Below the pieces are notes generated by a model that saw nothing but the letters and a program-made list of their open reading frames with translations, did not search any database and was not told where the DNA came from. Positions 16,674 through 25,632 of a stretch of DNA of 64,000 bases are shown one piece after another. The DNA comes from Dyadobacter sp. CY312 (GTDB lineage: Bacteria > Bacteroidota > Bacteroidia > Cytophagales > Spirosomataceae). Made by a program: the position numbers and the translations under genes. The stretch lies in assembly GCF_021390535.1 (NCBI RefSeq), contig NZ_JAJUXG010000014.1, positions 1-64,000 on the forward strand, written 5' to 3'. Every line of letters starts with the position of its first letter. Position 1 is the first letter of the stretch.

Positions 16674-16892
16674 AAGCAAATTTAAAAAATAATAAGTAGC
16701 TATTCGCAATTAGTAGTGAGCTATTAGCGCTTTCTAGAAATTACCATATCGGGCAATTCTTTGCAATCACTATCACTGTTGGATACGTGGCGTTTTAATA
16801 GCACAATTTCATACCAGTACTGTTATACGGTTCTCCTTCCTGATCATCAAACAAGATGTTACCTCTGACCTCTACCTTCAAAAAAGAAATTC

Positions 16893-16934
16893 GAATTATA
16901 TTCAATATTATATCCAATTTTTTGAATATAATTC
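16893..16934. promoter_or_regulatory. Perfect 13-bp inverted repeat upstream of the Lrp/AsnC gene
   Basis: GAATTATATTCAA (16893-16905) and TTGAATATAATTC (16922-16934) are exact reverse complements with a 16-bp AT-rich spacer, ending 22 bp before the regulator's ATG. Lrp/AsnC proteins bind such AT-rich dyads and usually control their own gene, so this is a likely operator. It could also influence the divergent UbiA operon, whose start is about 220 bp away. Confidence 0.6.
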
Positions 16935-16956
16935 TGAATAGTTATAATTTTACAGA

Positions 16957-17436
16957 ATGATAAGCGGAAATGAAATAGTATTAGACAAAACTGACCTGAG
17001 TATTCTCAGGCTGATGCAGGAAAACGCCCGAATCTCGAACGCAGATCTTGCGCGTGAGTTGGAAATGGCACCATCTGCTGTATTGGAACGTGTAAAAAAA
17101 CTGGAACAAAAGAACGTAATCCTGCAATACACCACCCGGCTCAATCCGGCGGCAGTAAACCAGACACTGCTCGCTTTCATATCCATGCGATCATCGGACG
17201 GCATGGGTAGCAACGTTACCGCAACCGAGCTAGCCAAGATCCCGGAGGTACAGGAGGTGCACCACATTGCCGGTGACGACTGTTACCTCGTCAAAGTAAG
17301 AACAGCCGACTCGGCCTCACTGATGCACCTGATGAGAAACTCATTTAGTAAAATATCAAATATCCTTTCCACCCGTACCACCATAGTTCTGGAAACGGTG
17401 AAAGAAGAACAGCAATTAGTAATTCCGGAAAAATAG
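16957..17436 (+). CDS. Lrp/AsnC family transcriptional regulator
   Basis: A 159-residue regulator. The N-terminal winged helix is typical (DKTDLSILRLMQENARISNA, then LARELEMAPSAVLERVKKLE, residues 8-50). The C-terminal RAM domain (about 70-150) includes VQEVHHIAGDDCYLVKVRT, the effector-binding and oligomerisation part that usually senses amino acids. A perfect inverted repeat lies just upstream. An EamA transporter follows after 6 bp, so the pair probably forms an effector-controlled export module. Confidence 0.9.
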   Translation: MISGNEIVLDKTDLSILRLMQENARISNADLARELEMAPSAVLERVKKLEQKNVILQYTTRLNPAAVNQTLLAFISMRSSDGMGSNVTATELAKIPEVQEVHHIAGDDCYLVKVRTADSASLMHLMRNSFSKISNILSTRTTIVLETVKEEQQLVIPEK

Positions 17437-17442
17437 ATCGTT

Positions 17443-18396
17443 ATGGAAACTCAGCAGGAAAAAACCCCTTCTACTCTTTTGGTTGCAATTGCTTTTGCAA
17501 CCGTTTACATTGTTTGGGGCTCAACATATTTTTTCATACAAAAAGCGCTCGCCGGATTTCCTCCATTTTTTTTGGGAGCGTTCCGTTTCATTATCTCCGG
17601 TTTTCTGATGATGACCTGGGCTCTTTTCCAGGGTGAAAAAGTATTTTCGATAAAGGTCATAAAACCAGCCATTATCACGGGTTTGCTTTTATTGTTTGTA
17701 GGTAACGGGGTCGTAATCTGGGTAGAACAATTTTTACCCAGCGCCATGGTGGCCATCATGATCTCCTCCTCTCCGCTATGGTTTGTGTTGCTCGATAAAC
17801 CGAAGTGGAAGGAAAACTTCAATAGCAGGTCTACAATTGTTGGACTTCTGATTGGTTTCGCCGGTGTGGTATTATTATTCAGTGAAAGAATCATGAGTTC
17901 ATTCACATCGCTCAACAGCAGCAGAGATTTGTTTGCAATGGGACTGGTGATCATGGGCTCGATGGCCTGGGCGGGTGGTTCTCTGTATTCCAAATACAAC
18001 TCAGGAACAAATTCTGCTACGGTGAACAGTACATGGCAAATGCTCGTCGCGGGTGTTGCGTTTATTCCAGGAAGTGTTTTTACTGGTGAACTGAATGGTT
18101 TGAATTTGAGCCAGATACCACTTGATTCGTGGCTGTCGATATTCTATCTGATCATTTTTGGTTCCATAGCGGGTTTCAGTGCATACGTATGGCTTTTGAA
18201 AGTGCAGCCGGCAACCAAAGTGAGTACTTATGCATATGTAAATCCGGTAGTAGCAGTGTTGTTGGGCGTTTTTTTTGCAGGTGAATCCATCTCACGCATT
18301 CAAATCCTTGGTCTGATCGTGATTCTCGGAAGTGTATTACTCATCAATTTGAACAAATACAGAAAGTCTTCAAAGACGTTTTCGGCGACGGTTTGA
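17443..18396 (+). CDS. EamA/DMT-superfamily transporter
   Basis: A 317-residue inner-membrane protein with ten predicted helices in two EamA repeats. TVYIVWGSTYFFIQKALAGF (about 20-39) begins the first and GSMAWAGGSLYSKY near 178 the second. Members export amino acids or other small metabolites. The Lrp/AsnC gene directly upstream suggests an amino acid or related substrate; this is inference only. Confidence 0.88.
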   Translation: METQQEKTPSTLLVAIAFATVYIVWGSTYFFIQKALAGFPPFFLGAFRFIISGFLMMTWALFQGEKVFSIKVIKPAIITGLLLLFVGNGVVIWVEQFLPSAMVAIMISSSPLWFVLLDKPKWKENFNSRSTIVGLLIGFAGVVLLFSERIMSSFTSLNSSRDLFAMGLVIMGSMAWAGGSLYSKYNSGTNSATVNSTWQMLVAGVAFIPGSVFTGELNGLNLSQIPLDSWLSIFYLIIFGSIAGFSAYVWLLKVQPATKVSTYAYVNPVVAVLLGVFFAGESISRIQILGLIVILGSVLLINLNKYRKSSKTFSATV

Positions 18397-18529
18397 CCGG
18401 GACTCAACGGTTATTTGTCTCCTAATCATGGCTTTATAAAAAGAAACAGCATTCACTTGTTTCAATTGATATATATAATAAATTTAGATATATATTTGAA
18501 TGTATTTTTTCATCTAAGAAGCTTTGATC

Positions 18530-19030
18530 ATGAGAAAAGAACTAGTTGTCATTTTGTTGTTCCTTATTCCATTACAAAAAGGAAATGCACAGAATAAGCC
18601 AATGGCATTAACTTTTGAACAAGCCGCAAAGCAGGGTATCTCTTATGAAAAGCTTGATAGCATCTATGTCAGTGCCATTCATGCTGATACATCCAAAGCT
18701 GCTTTTAAAACAGAAGCAGAGCAGTCAAAATTATTTGAGGCCTACACCCAATTACTCAAAACTTTTGGCACGTATCTGACATCAAACAACTTTTCCTGGA
18801 ACGCTCCAACGAAATGTTTTAATAGAATTTACATGAAACCAGATGGTAGCATTGATTACTTTCTCTACCACTTCATTTCCAAACCAGGTCAGCCTGAACC
18901 TATAAGTGAGGAAAAGAGAATTGAATTCGAACGACTTCTCAATCGGTTTATACAGAGTTATAAATTTGGTATTACTGCGTCTACAAAATTTGCGCAATGC
19001 AGTCCTGTATCCTACGGTCAACAAAAATGA
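18530..19030 (+). CDS. Small secreted protein of unknown function
   Basis: A 166-residue protein with a clear signal peptide (MRKELVVILLFLIPLQKGNA, then QNKP). The mature part is mostly helical and charged (FEQAAKQGISYEKLDSIY, EAEQSKLFEAYTQL), with two Cys residues (in TKCFNRIY and FAQCSPVSY) that could form a disulfide. I do not recognise the family. The frame opens two codons earlier with a TTG, but the ATG at 18530 is the natural start. Its stop codon lies in the stem of a terminator shared with the convergent gene. Confidence 0.6.
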   Translation: MRKELVVILLFLIPLQKGNAQNKPMALTFEQAAKQGISYEKLDSIYVSAIHADTSKAAFKTEAEQSKLFEAYTQLLKTFGTYLTSNNFSWNAPTKCFNRIYMKPDGSIDYFLYHFISKPGQPEPISEEKRIEFERLLNRFIQSYKFGITASTKFAQCSPVSYGQQK

Positions 19031-19057
19031 GCAGAACGAAATCCGTCCTGCTCATTT
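19025..19057. terminator. Bidirectional terminator between convergent genes
   Basis: AAATGAGCAG (19025-19034) pairs with CTGCTCATTT (19048-19057). The stem includes the TGA stop of the plus-strand small secreted protein and lies 20 bp beyond the stop of the minus-strand surface protein. Confidence 0.65.
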
Positions 19058-19076
19058 CCAATTGTTGTAATCCGGT

Positions 19077-20534
19077 TTACTTTTTCAATATTTTTTGAGT
19101 GGATACATTCCCGTTCTTTTCAGTGATTTTTAACAGATACAAACCCTGAGGAAGACTTCCTACTTCAATGGCCTTCCCGTTTTCAGCCTGTCCAATGAGT
19201 GATTTACCAGTGTGGCTCAAAAGCTGTACCTGACCAATTTTCTGCCAGTCTACCGCTGTAAATGTTACCTGATTTGTGGCAGGATTTGGGAATGCACTGA
19301 TTGTTGATTTTAATTTGAAATCAACACTGATGATTCGACTGTATGCAAAGGTCCCGTCTTTATCCAGCATTTTAAGGCGGTAAAGGTTATCCCCATGCAA
19401 AGGACTTTTATCCGCAAAAATATATGACTCGGTTTTCACACTTTCGCCTGCCGCTGCCACCTCTCCCATTGCTACCCAGGCCTTGCCTTTGCCGCTACGC
19501 TCAACAACAAATTTATCCGCATTACTTTCCGAGGTAGTTTGCCATGCCAAATTAGCGACTTCGCCTTCCTTTTTCCCCTTAAAACTGATCAGCTTTACAG
19601 GAAGCGGCGGAAATTCAAGGCAGGAATTCTTAATGTTTAAACCGGTAGCATTGTTGATATTACCACCAATTATAGCAGGACCCACAATGTCGCTTGCAGC
19701 AAGCGCAGATACGTTTGCATTGGGAGCCAAAAATCCACCTTGTACATTAAATGAACTCAATAGAATGTTGGTGGCATTTGGGAAATTGAATACCGTTTTA
19801 TCCTTGTATCCAATTACCATAGGTGTGGCTCCGGAAGTAAGACTGACATTGGTATTGAGAATATTGATCAAAATACCTGAACCAACGGGAATGTTGACAA
19901 ACGATACCGTAGAGATATTGTTACCCGAGAGATTGACGTTGAAAACATAATTTTTAATGGTGTTATCTCCCGTTAAAACCAGATCCGAAGATGAAACCAG
20001 TGGGTCCGGACCGCTTGTAGAAGCCTGAGCCGCATAACCATTGCTCAAATCAACATAATGTTGTTTTAAACCGGTAAAAATGACTCTGTTGGTTCCATTG
20101 ATGTTGGCACCCTCGCCAGCTCCATGCACAGGCAAAGGAGTTGACGCTTCCACAGCACCATAATAGAAATTTCCCCGGACGGTGATCTGGTTACCTGTGT
20201 TGTGTGTCAGCGTTCCATTCACGATAAAATTGTCGCCGGTAACAGGAGACTCCGCGGTAACTCCAACCTGATAACCCGTGGTGGAACTATTCAGCGTGAA
20301 ATTTCCACCCACCGCAACTCTTCCTTCGGCACTGCCATCACCTGTATTGTAGTTACCAATAATCACAGCATTAAAGTTACCACCACCACTAAAACCGGTT
20401 GACAAATAGGCATCCGGGATCGTTAGATCATTAGCGACAGAACATTGCCCCGAAGCATCGAAACTATTCAGGGAGAGCATACCTGCCACTACCATTCCGG
20501 TACAGCGGGCTAAGAGGTGAAGGGTATTTTTCAT
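19077..20534 (-). CDS. T9SS-secreted choice-of-anchor A family surface protein (second copy type)
   Basis: A 485-residue protein with signal peptide (residues 1-30, ending near ASGQ), a choice-of-anchor A region (NFNAVIIGNYNTGDGSAEGR, VAVGGNFTLNSST, then VQGGFLAPNANVSALAASDI), a fibronectin-like segment (LPVKLISFKGKKEGEVANLA) and a Por tail (SAFPNPATNQVTFTA to TQKILKK) for type IX export. It has the same architecture as the protein at 4401-6506 but is shorter. The propeller lipoprotein of the curli locus ends 72 bp upstream on the same strand, so it may be the distal gene of that transcript. An adhesive or matrix role is likely. Confidence 0.83.
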   Translation of the reverse strand: MKNTLHLLARCTGMVVAGMLSLNSFDASGQCSVANDLTIPDAYLSTGFSGGGNFNAVIIGNYNTGDGSAEGRVAVGGNFTLNSSTTGYQVGVTAESPVTGDNFIVNGTLTHNTGNQITVRGNFYYGAVEASTPLPVHGAGEGANINGTNRVIFTGLKQHYVDLSNGYAAQASTSGPDPLVSSSDLVLTGDNTIKNYVFNVNLSGNNISTVSFVNIPVGSGILINILNTNVSLTSGATPMVIGYKDKTVFNFPNATNILLSSFNVQGGFLAPNANVSALAASDIVGPAIIGGNINNATGLNIKNSCLEFPPLPVKLISFKGKKEGEVANLAWQTTSESNADKFVVERSGKGKAWVAMGEVAAAGESVKTESYIFADKSPLHGDNLYRLKMLDKDGTFAYSRIISVDFKLKSTISAFPNPATNQVTFTAVDWQKIGQVQLLSHTGKSLIGQAENGKAIEVGSLPQGLYLLKITEKNGNVSTQKILKK

Positions 20535-20606
20535 AATGATGCTGAGTACGTTAGTAGATGTTAAGTTATGTGCGGACCGAAACAGCCCAATCAGGAATAT
20601 TTAAAA

Positions 20607-22109
20607 CTATCGCCAATATGGCATTTCGGCATTCTTAAGAATTTCCACTCTGTTTTCACCTGTTATGTCCATGGTAAACAACGACTTTTCAGAAAAACCG
20701 TCGTTACTGGTGCTGGTGAATATGATCTTCGCTCCGTTGGGAGAGAAACGTGCATCCAGATCGTTGTTGCCGTTCATTTTCCCTGTTGAAATGTCCGACG
20801 AAATACCGGTAGCAACATCAACCAAAAACACTCTTGAATCAAGCTGGCGTCCTTCAATATTCTGGAAGTTGCTCACATCCAGGGTAAATACAGCACGCTT
20901 TCCGTCGGTTGAGAAATCTGGATTACCCATTTTTCCCGGTCTGCCGGTTACCAATTTTGTAAGTACACCTGTTCCCGGATTAATCGTATACAACTCGTTG
21001 TCATACACTGTACTACCTGTTACTCTGGCAATTATTTTATTGCCCTGAGAAGTCCAGTCACAACCAGCGAAGAATCTTCCTGCTGGCGCCTCCGCAACTA
21101 CGCGCAACCCACTTCCGTCCGTCTGCACCGCGTAAAGTTTGTCGTAGTTTGGGTAAAGCAATTCCCGACCATCCGGTGACCAGCAAAACGACAGATCCAT
21201 TAATGCCACACCAGCAATAGGCACCACTGTAACCCTTTTCATCTCCTTACCCGCTCTATTGGAAATAAAAATATGAGGATCGGTATTGATGTTAGATATA
21301 AAAGCTACTCGCTCACGATTAGGACTCACAACCGGGCGCCAGTTTCCTCCATAGGTAGTCAGCTGTATCGTTTCCGTACCGTTCGAAGAAAATATTTGTG
21401 AATTCTGGTTTACCTGGCGACTGAAAATATAGGCGTGCTCAGGAATAGGAACCGTTTTGAAAGACCACACCTCACTGTAAACCGGCTTGTTGATGCTGTC
21501 GGAAGTGATTACCTGCCAGTAGTAAGTTGTTTCATATTCGAGGTTGTTCACCACCAACGTATCGGCAAAGAAGTTTGAAGCAATCGGAACAGTTGTTGTT
21601 TGTCCTTCTTTAAACAAAATAACACTGTAACGAAGTGAGTCCTTATCAGGATCCGTTGTCTTCCATGCCAATGTGGTTGTCAGCCCAATGTTGGTGGCTT
21701 TATCCAAAGGTTTTACAATAGTCGGTACAAGAGGAGACTTGTTCTGGTTGTTGTCTAATGTCAGAAACACAGAAGCGACCACGGTTTTGTTTTCTTCTAC
21801 TTCCACCGAAGTGATATCGGTTTTGTATTTATCCACGGTTGTCTGTATGCTGTATTTTCCTACCAGGAGGCTGTCTACCCGGAAATTCCCCTGGGCGTCG
21901 GGCGTGATGGTTTTTCCGGATGGACTGATACGTACCAGCACATTTTCCAACGGTTTTTTGTCGACCAGCGTCAATACCTGGCCTGAGATAGAACCATATA
22001 ACTTGGGCTCAACAAATACTTCCTCTGTGCAGCCCATGGCCAGCAACAGAAGAAACGAGCACAATGTCGCAAAACGCTTATATACAGGATTTGATGATAA
22101 TATTTTCAC
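20607..22109 (-). CDS. Lipoprotein with carboxypeptidase-like, fibronectin III and TolB-like propeller domains
   Basis: A 500-residue protein. A lipoprotein signal ends at LLAMGC (Cys27). A carboxypeptidase regulatory-like beta-sandwich (GSISGQVLTLVDKKPLENV, about 40-115) is followed by a fibronectin III-like domain (about 125-220) and a propeller of PD40/TolB-like blades (VVSPNRERVAFIS, FCWSPDGRELLYP, ARFSPNGAKIIFTS). The start is a GTG at 22109; no nearby ATG precedes the signal peptide. It follows csgG by 27 bp, so it is likely co-expressed with curli export genes and may act in the outer membrane on fibre assembly or attachment. The exact role is unknown. Confidence 0.75.
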   Translation of the reverse strand: MKILSSNPVYKRFATLCSFLLLLAMGCTEEVFVEPKLYGSISGQVLTLVDKKPLENVLVRISPSGKTITPDAQGNFRVDSLLVGKYSIQTTVDKYKTDITSVEVEENKTVVASVFLTLDNNQNKSPLVPTIVKPLDKATNIGLTTTLAWKTTDPDKDSLRYSVILFKEGQTTTVPIASNFFADTLVVNNLEYETTYYWQVITSDSINKPVYSEVWSFKTVPIPEHAYIFSRQVNQNSQIFSSNGTETIQLTTYGGNWRPVVSPNRERVAFISNINTDPHIFISNRAGKEMKRVTVVPIAGVALMDLSFCWSPDGRELLYPNYDKLYAVQTDGSGLRVVAEAPAGRFFAGCDWTSQGNKIIARVTGSTVYDNELYTINPGTGVLTKLVTGRPGKMGNPDFSTDGKRAVFTLDVSNFQNIEGRQLDSRVFLVDVATGISSDISTGKMNGNNDLDARFSPNGAKIIFTSTSNDGFSEKSLFTMDITGENRVEILKNAEMPYWR

Positions 22110-22136
22110 GAGAATGAGGGATTTATAATGGGATGA

Positions 22137-23552
22137 TCAGAGTGATTTAGACTTTGCCTTTTTGGAATAGCCGCCTCCCAGATAAATGGAAAGGCCGATG
22201 TTGGCTCGCCAGAAAGAATCATTAACGGAGCCGCTCACAATCGAATCGAATTCGTCTTTGATGAAGTAATTATACTGGCCTGAAATGTTTAAGCCAACTG
22301 TACGGCTCAATGCATATTCGAGTCCCAGCCCTCCGTTGATCATCCTGTCCTTTTTTCCTTTAAATTCAAAAAAGCCGCTGTTGCGGGTCGAGACAATCCC
22401 TCCACCGATTTGAATAAAAGGATTTACCTTCTGAAAAGGCAAAGTGCGGTATTGCAAATTGACCTCACTGATTGTTACATCCCGCGAGAAATTTTTCTTG
22501 GCAGCAAGTGTCGCCGAGGCAACATTCAACTGTAAGTTCCAGTTTTGTGTAATTCCCACATTCAGTGCTCCGCCAAAACCAAATTTGTTAACCGGATTGG
22601 CGTAATCACCAGAGTAGCGTAAAAGAGAGACGGACGGCATGATTGAAATACGCGACCGGCTGATGTCGTTTTTTGCACCATATATGTCCGTAGCTTTCGC
22701 ATCCTGCTGCTCAATTTCATAATCACTCAATGCCAACTTCAATTTGTCTCCGCTTTTTGCGTCGGCATTCCAAAGTCCGTCACGAACACCTTCAATGATC
22801 ATGGACTGCACCGATTTTTCAATAGCTTCGGTTACTGCCATTTGCGAAGGCTCATTGGTGGTAAAACCTGTTTCGGTTTCCATCAAACGTTTGAATTTTA
22901 CAAACCGGAAAAGGCTTGCATTCACAGACTGCGAAAGGATGGTTTTAGAGGTGTAAACCGTTTTTAGGATTTTACCGGTTTTGGTAGCGACTGCACGAAG
23001 GTATACCGTTACGCGATCCTGGCGGTACTGTGCAGATCCCCCCGCACCAAAATATTTGAGTCCTGCTCCTCCCGTAATGATATTGGCATCATAAGAAACA
23101 ATACCACCTTCGAGGATGATCCCGGCGAACAAAAGCGGAGGAAGATTTTCATTTTCCGGCTTAAACTGCGCCATACTGGAACGAATGATTTTCCGCTCAT
23201 TGAGAAGATTACTTACGTTTTCACGCTCAATGGCCACAAACCAGCCGCTTTCTTCAAGGGCTTTAAGCAGAATATTGGTTGCTCCCTGCGTTACTGCCGT
23301 GGAGTAATTGATACCACTTTCAGATGGTTTGTACTGGCCTGTCTGGTCACGGAATTTGTAAACGGCTGCTACCAGTTTTTCCGTTGGCGGCGGCAATGTC
23401 CTGAGGGAAGGCGTCAGTTTGGTGTCTTCGCCCAAACGCGCCCTTTTTTCTTTTGTAGGCTGATGAAAATACGGGCTGCATCCGTTGAGAATCAAAAATA
23501 AAATTCCGCATACAAGATAAGAACACCGCCTCTGATTGAGTAATGAGTTCAT
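22137..23552 (-). CDS. csgG: Curli secretion channel CsgG, with C-terminal beta-barrel extension
   Basis: CsgG forms the nonameric outer-membrane lipoprotein pore that exports curli subunits. The N-terminus is a lipoprotein signal (LILNGCSPYF). The CsgG domain spans about residues 50-270 (KLVAAVYKFRDQTGQYKP, then ATNILLKALEESGWFVAIER, GAGGSAQYRQDRVTVYLRAV). The remaining 200 residues have the alternating pattern of an outer-membrane barrel (NVGITQNWNLQLNVA, GGGIVSTRN, GLNISGQYNYF). E. coli CsgG has only about 277 residues, so this is the extended form common in Bacteroidetes. Clustered with csgF and csgE. Confidence 0.9.
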   Translation of the reverse strand: MNSLLNQRRCSYLVCGILFLILNGCSPYFHQPTKEKRARLGEDTKLTPSLRTLPPPTEKLVAAVYKFRDQTGQYKPSESGINYSTAVTQGATNILLKALEESGWFVAIERENVSNLLNERKIIRSSMAQFKPENENLPPLLFAGIILEGGIVSYDANIITGGAGLKYFGAGGSAQYRQDRVTVYLRAVATKTGKILKTVYTSKTILSQSVNASLFRFVKFKRLMETETGFTTNEPSQMAVTEAIEKSVQSMIIEGVRDGLWNADAKSGDKLKLALSDYEIEQQDAKATDIYGAKNDISRSRISIMPSVSLLRYSGDYANPVNKFGFGGALNVGITQNWNLQLNVASATLAAKKNFSRDVTISEVNLQYRTLPFQKVNPFIQIGGGIVSTRNSGFFEFKGKKDRMINGGLGLEYALSRTVGLNISGQYNYFIKDEFDSIVSGSVNDSFWRANIGLSIYLGGGYSKKAKSKSL

Positions 23553-23619
23553 TCTAAAAAAATACGATGAGTGAGGGTTTATAGGGGCTCCGAGTTAACG
23601 GAGGTATTCGAATTGGACT

Positions 23620-24039
23620 TCAATAATAGGGCACGGTGATGGATGTTTCGCCACCTTTCCCATCGGTGATGCGGACAACCAGTCCTTCCGAACCGGGAGA
23701 TACATCTACCACAAAATCACCATATTGATAAGTACCTTCTTTGATGCCCTCTTCTCCAAACTGATTGGAAAAAAGCTGGCGGGACAAAGTACTTAATAAT
23801 TGCCTGTTGAGGCTGGTGGTAAAATCTGTGAGTGCGTCCGTTTCTCTTCCGGTTGCCGAAGTTTTCGCTGCCTGCGGGTCTTTGGTTTTATCCTGAACCT
23901 GGGCCGAGCTCATCAGCCAGTTGTAATTGAAAGTGTCGCCTCCAAAAGAAGGGTTTATTGGCCGATATACAAAAGCCTGAGCCGATGCACCCTGCTGAAA
24001 CAAAAACGCCAATAAAAAAGTGAAGTAATATTTTTTCAT
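23620..24039 (-). CDS. csgF: Curli assembly protein CsgF
   Basis: A 139-residue secreted protein. The signal peptide ends at GASAQAF; the mature N-terminus FVYRPINPSFGGDTFNYNWL matches the CsgF part that inserts into the CsgG pore. CsgF couples export to nucleation at the cell surface. The frame is open upstream to 24204 through csgE in another frame; the ATG at 24039 gives the signal peptide and is the real start. It lies 17 bp after csgE. Confidence 0.92.
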   Translation of the reverse strand: MKKYYFTFLLAFLFQQGASAQAFVYRPINPSFGGDTFNYNWLMSSAQVQDKTKDPQAAKTSATGRETDALTDFTTSLNRQLLSTLSRQLFSNQFGEEGIKEGTYQYGDFVVDVSPGSEGLVVRITDGKGGETSITVPYY

Positions 24040-24056
24040 AACATTGAATATTGTGA

Positions 24057-24560
24057 TCAAAAAATGCCGGACCCGGACTGATCTGCCGTACCCAGCTGGT
24101 TTTGAATTTCCTGATAACCGACAAAGTATTGAAGCACCTGCTGTACCGCTTCTGCAACCTGGGCTTCCATGGCCTCGGATCTTGGCTGAACAAACTGCTG
24201 CCAAACCAAAAGATCACCCACCTTGATGGCAACCATATTGCTAAGGCCTGGTGAAGGAATTTCCTCGAGTTCGATAAGCAGCTCTTCGTTGGCCATAACG
24301 CTCGTTTTGAATTGTGCCTTGCCAAGCGAATCCAGCTGCATTCCACTCCATTGCCGATAAAACTCCTCGTAGAGATCTCGTCCGATTTTGGTTTTTGTAT
24401 TATCAAGAATAAAGGTGGTTGATGCGTTTTCATCAAACACAGCATCGTCAAGCGGATCCATTGAATACATACTGTTGTTTTCAAGAAGCGATTCCTCCGA
24501 CTGCGCCTGCGCACTTAATCCAGATAAGACGATACAAAACAGAACCAGAAGGCGTATCAT
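24057..24560 (-). CDS. csgE: Curli production chaperone CsgE
   Basis: A 167-residue periplasmic protein with a signal peptide (residues 1-20, ending AQAQ). The CsgE domain is visible from TKIGRDLYEEFYRQW through VGDLLVWQQFVQPRSEAME to the end. CsgE plugs the periplasmic side of CsgG and guides subunits. It overlaps the upstream curlin-like gene by 4 bp, showing tight coupling. Confidence 0.92.
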   Translation of the reverse strand: MIRLLVLFCIVLSGLSAQAQSEESLLENNSMYSMDPLDDAVFDENASTTFILDNTKTKIGRDLYEEFYRQWSGMQLDSLGKAQFKTSVMANEELLIELEEIPSPGLSNMVAIKVGDLLVWQQFVQPRSEAMEAQVAEAVQQVLQYFVGYQEIQNQLGTADQSGSGIF

Positions 24561-25078
24561 GGTTTTCCGATAAGAGGATTACTGTCGATAATAATTCTCA
24601 TGCCGCCAGTCTGCTCAATTTTCATGGATTGCAACGGTGTAAAGCCACTTCCTTCAAGCGTGAGGTTATTTCCACCGTCTTTTTGTGTAACCTGAAAATC
24701 GATGCCATTACTAGTAATATTGTTCATCTGCAACTTATTGTCATTGCCTTCCTGAGACAGTAGATACTGACTATTGGACCCGTTGAAATCCATGTTCAGC
24801 GTGTTCAGATCTCCCTTCTGTTGTGTTACAATGTTGTTGCCGTTTCCGCTCAGGTTGAGATTCAGAATATTTTGGTTCCCGGTTTGCGTTACGTTGGCAT
24901 TCGAACCGGATTTACCCGTTCCGCTGTAACCACTGATTACCGTAATTTTGGCCTGGTCGGTGAGACTGTTCAGCGATTGAGAAAATGATCCGAATGAAGC
25001 TTCGCCGGGAACCTGCTGTGCGTGTAAAGCGCCGAGAGACAGGGCTGATAATGATAGATTGATAAGAAAGTTTTTCAT
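24557..25078 (-). CDS. Curlin-like protein, possible minor subunit or nucleator
   Basis: A 173-residue secreted protein. The signal peptide ends near LHAQQ. Residues 60-165 carry about five loose curlin repeats, for example NANVTQTGNQNILNLNLSGN and SQYLLSQEGNDNKLQMN, less regular than in the two long curlins upstream. The sequence ends with a non-repeat stretch. Its position directly before csgE and overlap with it suggest a CsgB-like nucleator. The open frame reaches 25150, but the ATG at 25078 begins the signal peptide. Confidence 0.72.
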   Translation of the reverse strand: MKNFLINLSLSALSLGALHAQQVPGEASFGSFSQSLNSLTDQAKITVISGYSGTGKSGSNANVTQTGNQNILNLNLSGNGNNIVTQQKGDLNTLNMDFNGSNSQYLLSQEGNDNKLQMNNITSNGIDFQVTQKDGGNNLTLEGSGFTPLQSMKIEQTGGMRIIIDSNPLIGKP

Positions 25079-25106
25079 AACGTTTGTAAAGGGTTTCTTA
25101 AAACAG

Positions 25107-25511
25107 TTAATCTTCTTTTTTCTTTTCCGGCGATTGGGAAACCGAAACACTGTTTCCGCTTCCGCTCTGCCTGATCACCACACGATTCCCTGAGCCCGAC
25201 TGGCTCACACTTGCTGCATTGGTACCAGTTGAATCTGTATTGCTGAGGTGTCTGTGAATGACACGATTTCCGCTTTTACTGATAACCGTGGTTGTGCTTC
25301 CCTGGCTGTTGATATTCGTTGTGCCATCCGACTGGCTGACCTCCACCGAATTCCCTTTGCCAGATTGTGAAACTGAAAGACCTTTTGAATCAAACATCAC
25401 CACCTCATTGAGACTATCCTTTGCTGCCATCGTTTTTTTAGGTTTTTCCTGTCCGAATACAGAAAGAGAAATAAACACAAAAACTATTCCTAGTAACAAA
25501 TTGGTAATCAT
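25107..25511 (-). CDS. Short curlin-like repeat protein
   Basis: A 134-residue protein with a signal peptide ending at VFGQ. After a charged spacer (KPKKTMAAKDSLNEVV) come Ser/Gln/Asn-rich curlin-like units: LSVSQSGKGNSVEVSQSDG, ASVSQSGSGNRVVIRQSGSG and NSVSVSQS, then a charged tail PEKKKED. The basic residues (SGNRVIHRHLSN) are unusual for a curlin and recall the charge difference between CsgB and CsgA. It is a candidate second minor subunit. It lies 28 bp before the next curlin-like gene. Confidence 0.68.
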   Translation of the reverse strand: MITNLLLGIVFVFISLSVFGQEKPKKTMAAKDSLNEVVMFDSKGLSVSQSGKGNSVEVSQSDGTTNINSQGSTTTVISKSGNRVIHRHLSNTDSTGTNAASVSQSGSGNRVVIRQSGSGNSVSVSQSPEKKKED

Positions 25512-25557
25512 AATGTTAACTGATTTAATATTTTAGAATTCAGTTAAAGCTGAAATT

Positions 25558-25592
25558 GGGCGCTCCGAGTATGCGTATACTCTGAGCGCCCT
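25558..25592 (-). terminator. Strong stem-loop between the long curlin gene and downstream curli genes
   Basis: GGGCGCTCCGAGTAT (25558-25572) pairs with ATACTCTGAGCGCCC (25577-25591), one mismatch, 4-base loop. No long T-run follows on the minus strand, so it may act as partial terminator or as a 3' stabiliser, giving more curlin than export machinery. Confidence 0.55.
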
Positions 25593-25632
25593 GATTCATA
25601 GTGTTAAGATGAATTCTTAACCCAAAACCTGA

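Noticed and set aside
20607..22109. TolB itself (Tol-Pal system) for the propeller lipoprotein
   Set aside because: It has a lipoprotein signal, a carboxypeptidase-like and a fibronectin domain, and lies beside csgG, not with tol/pal genes.
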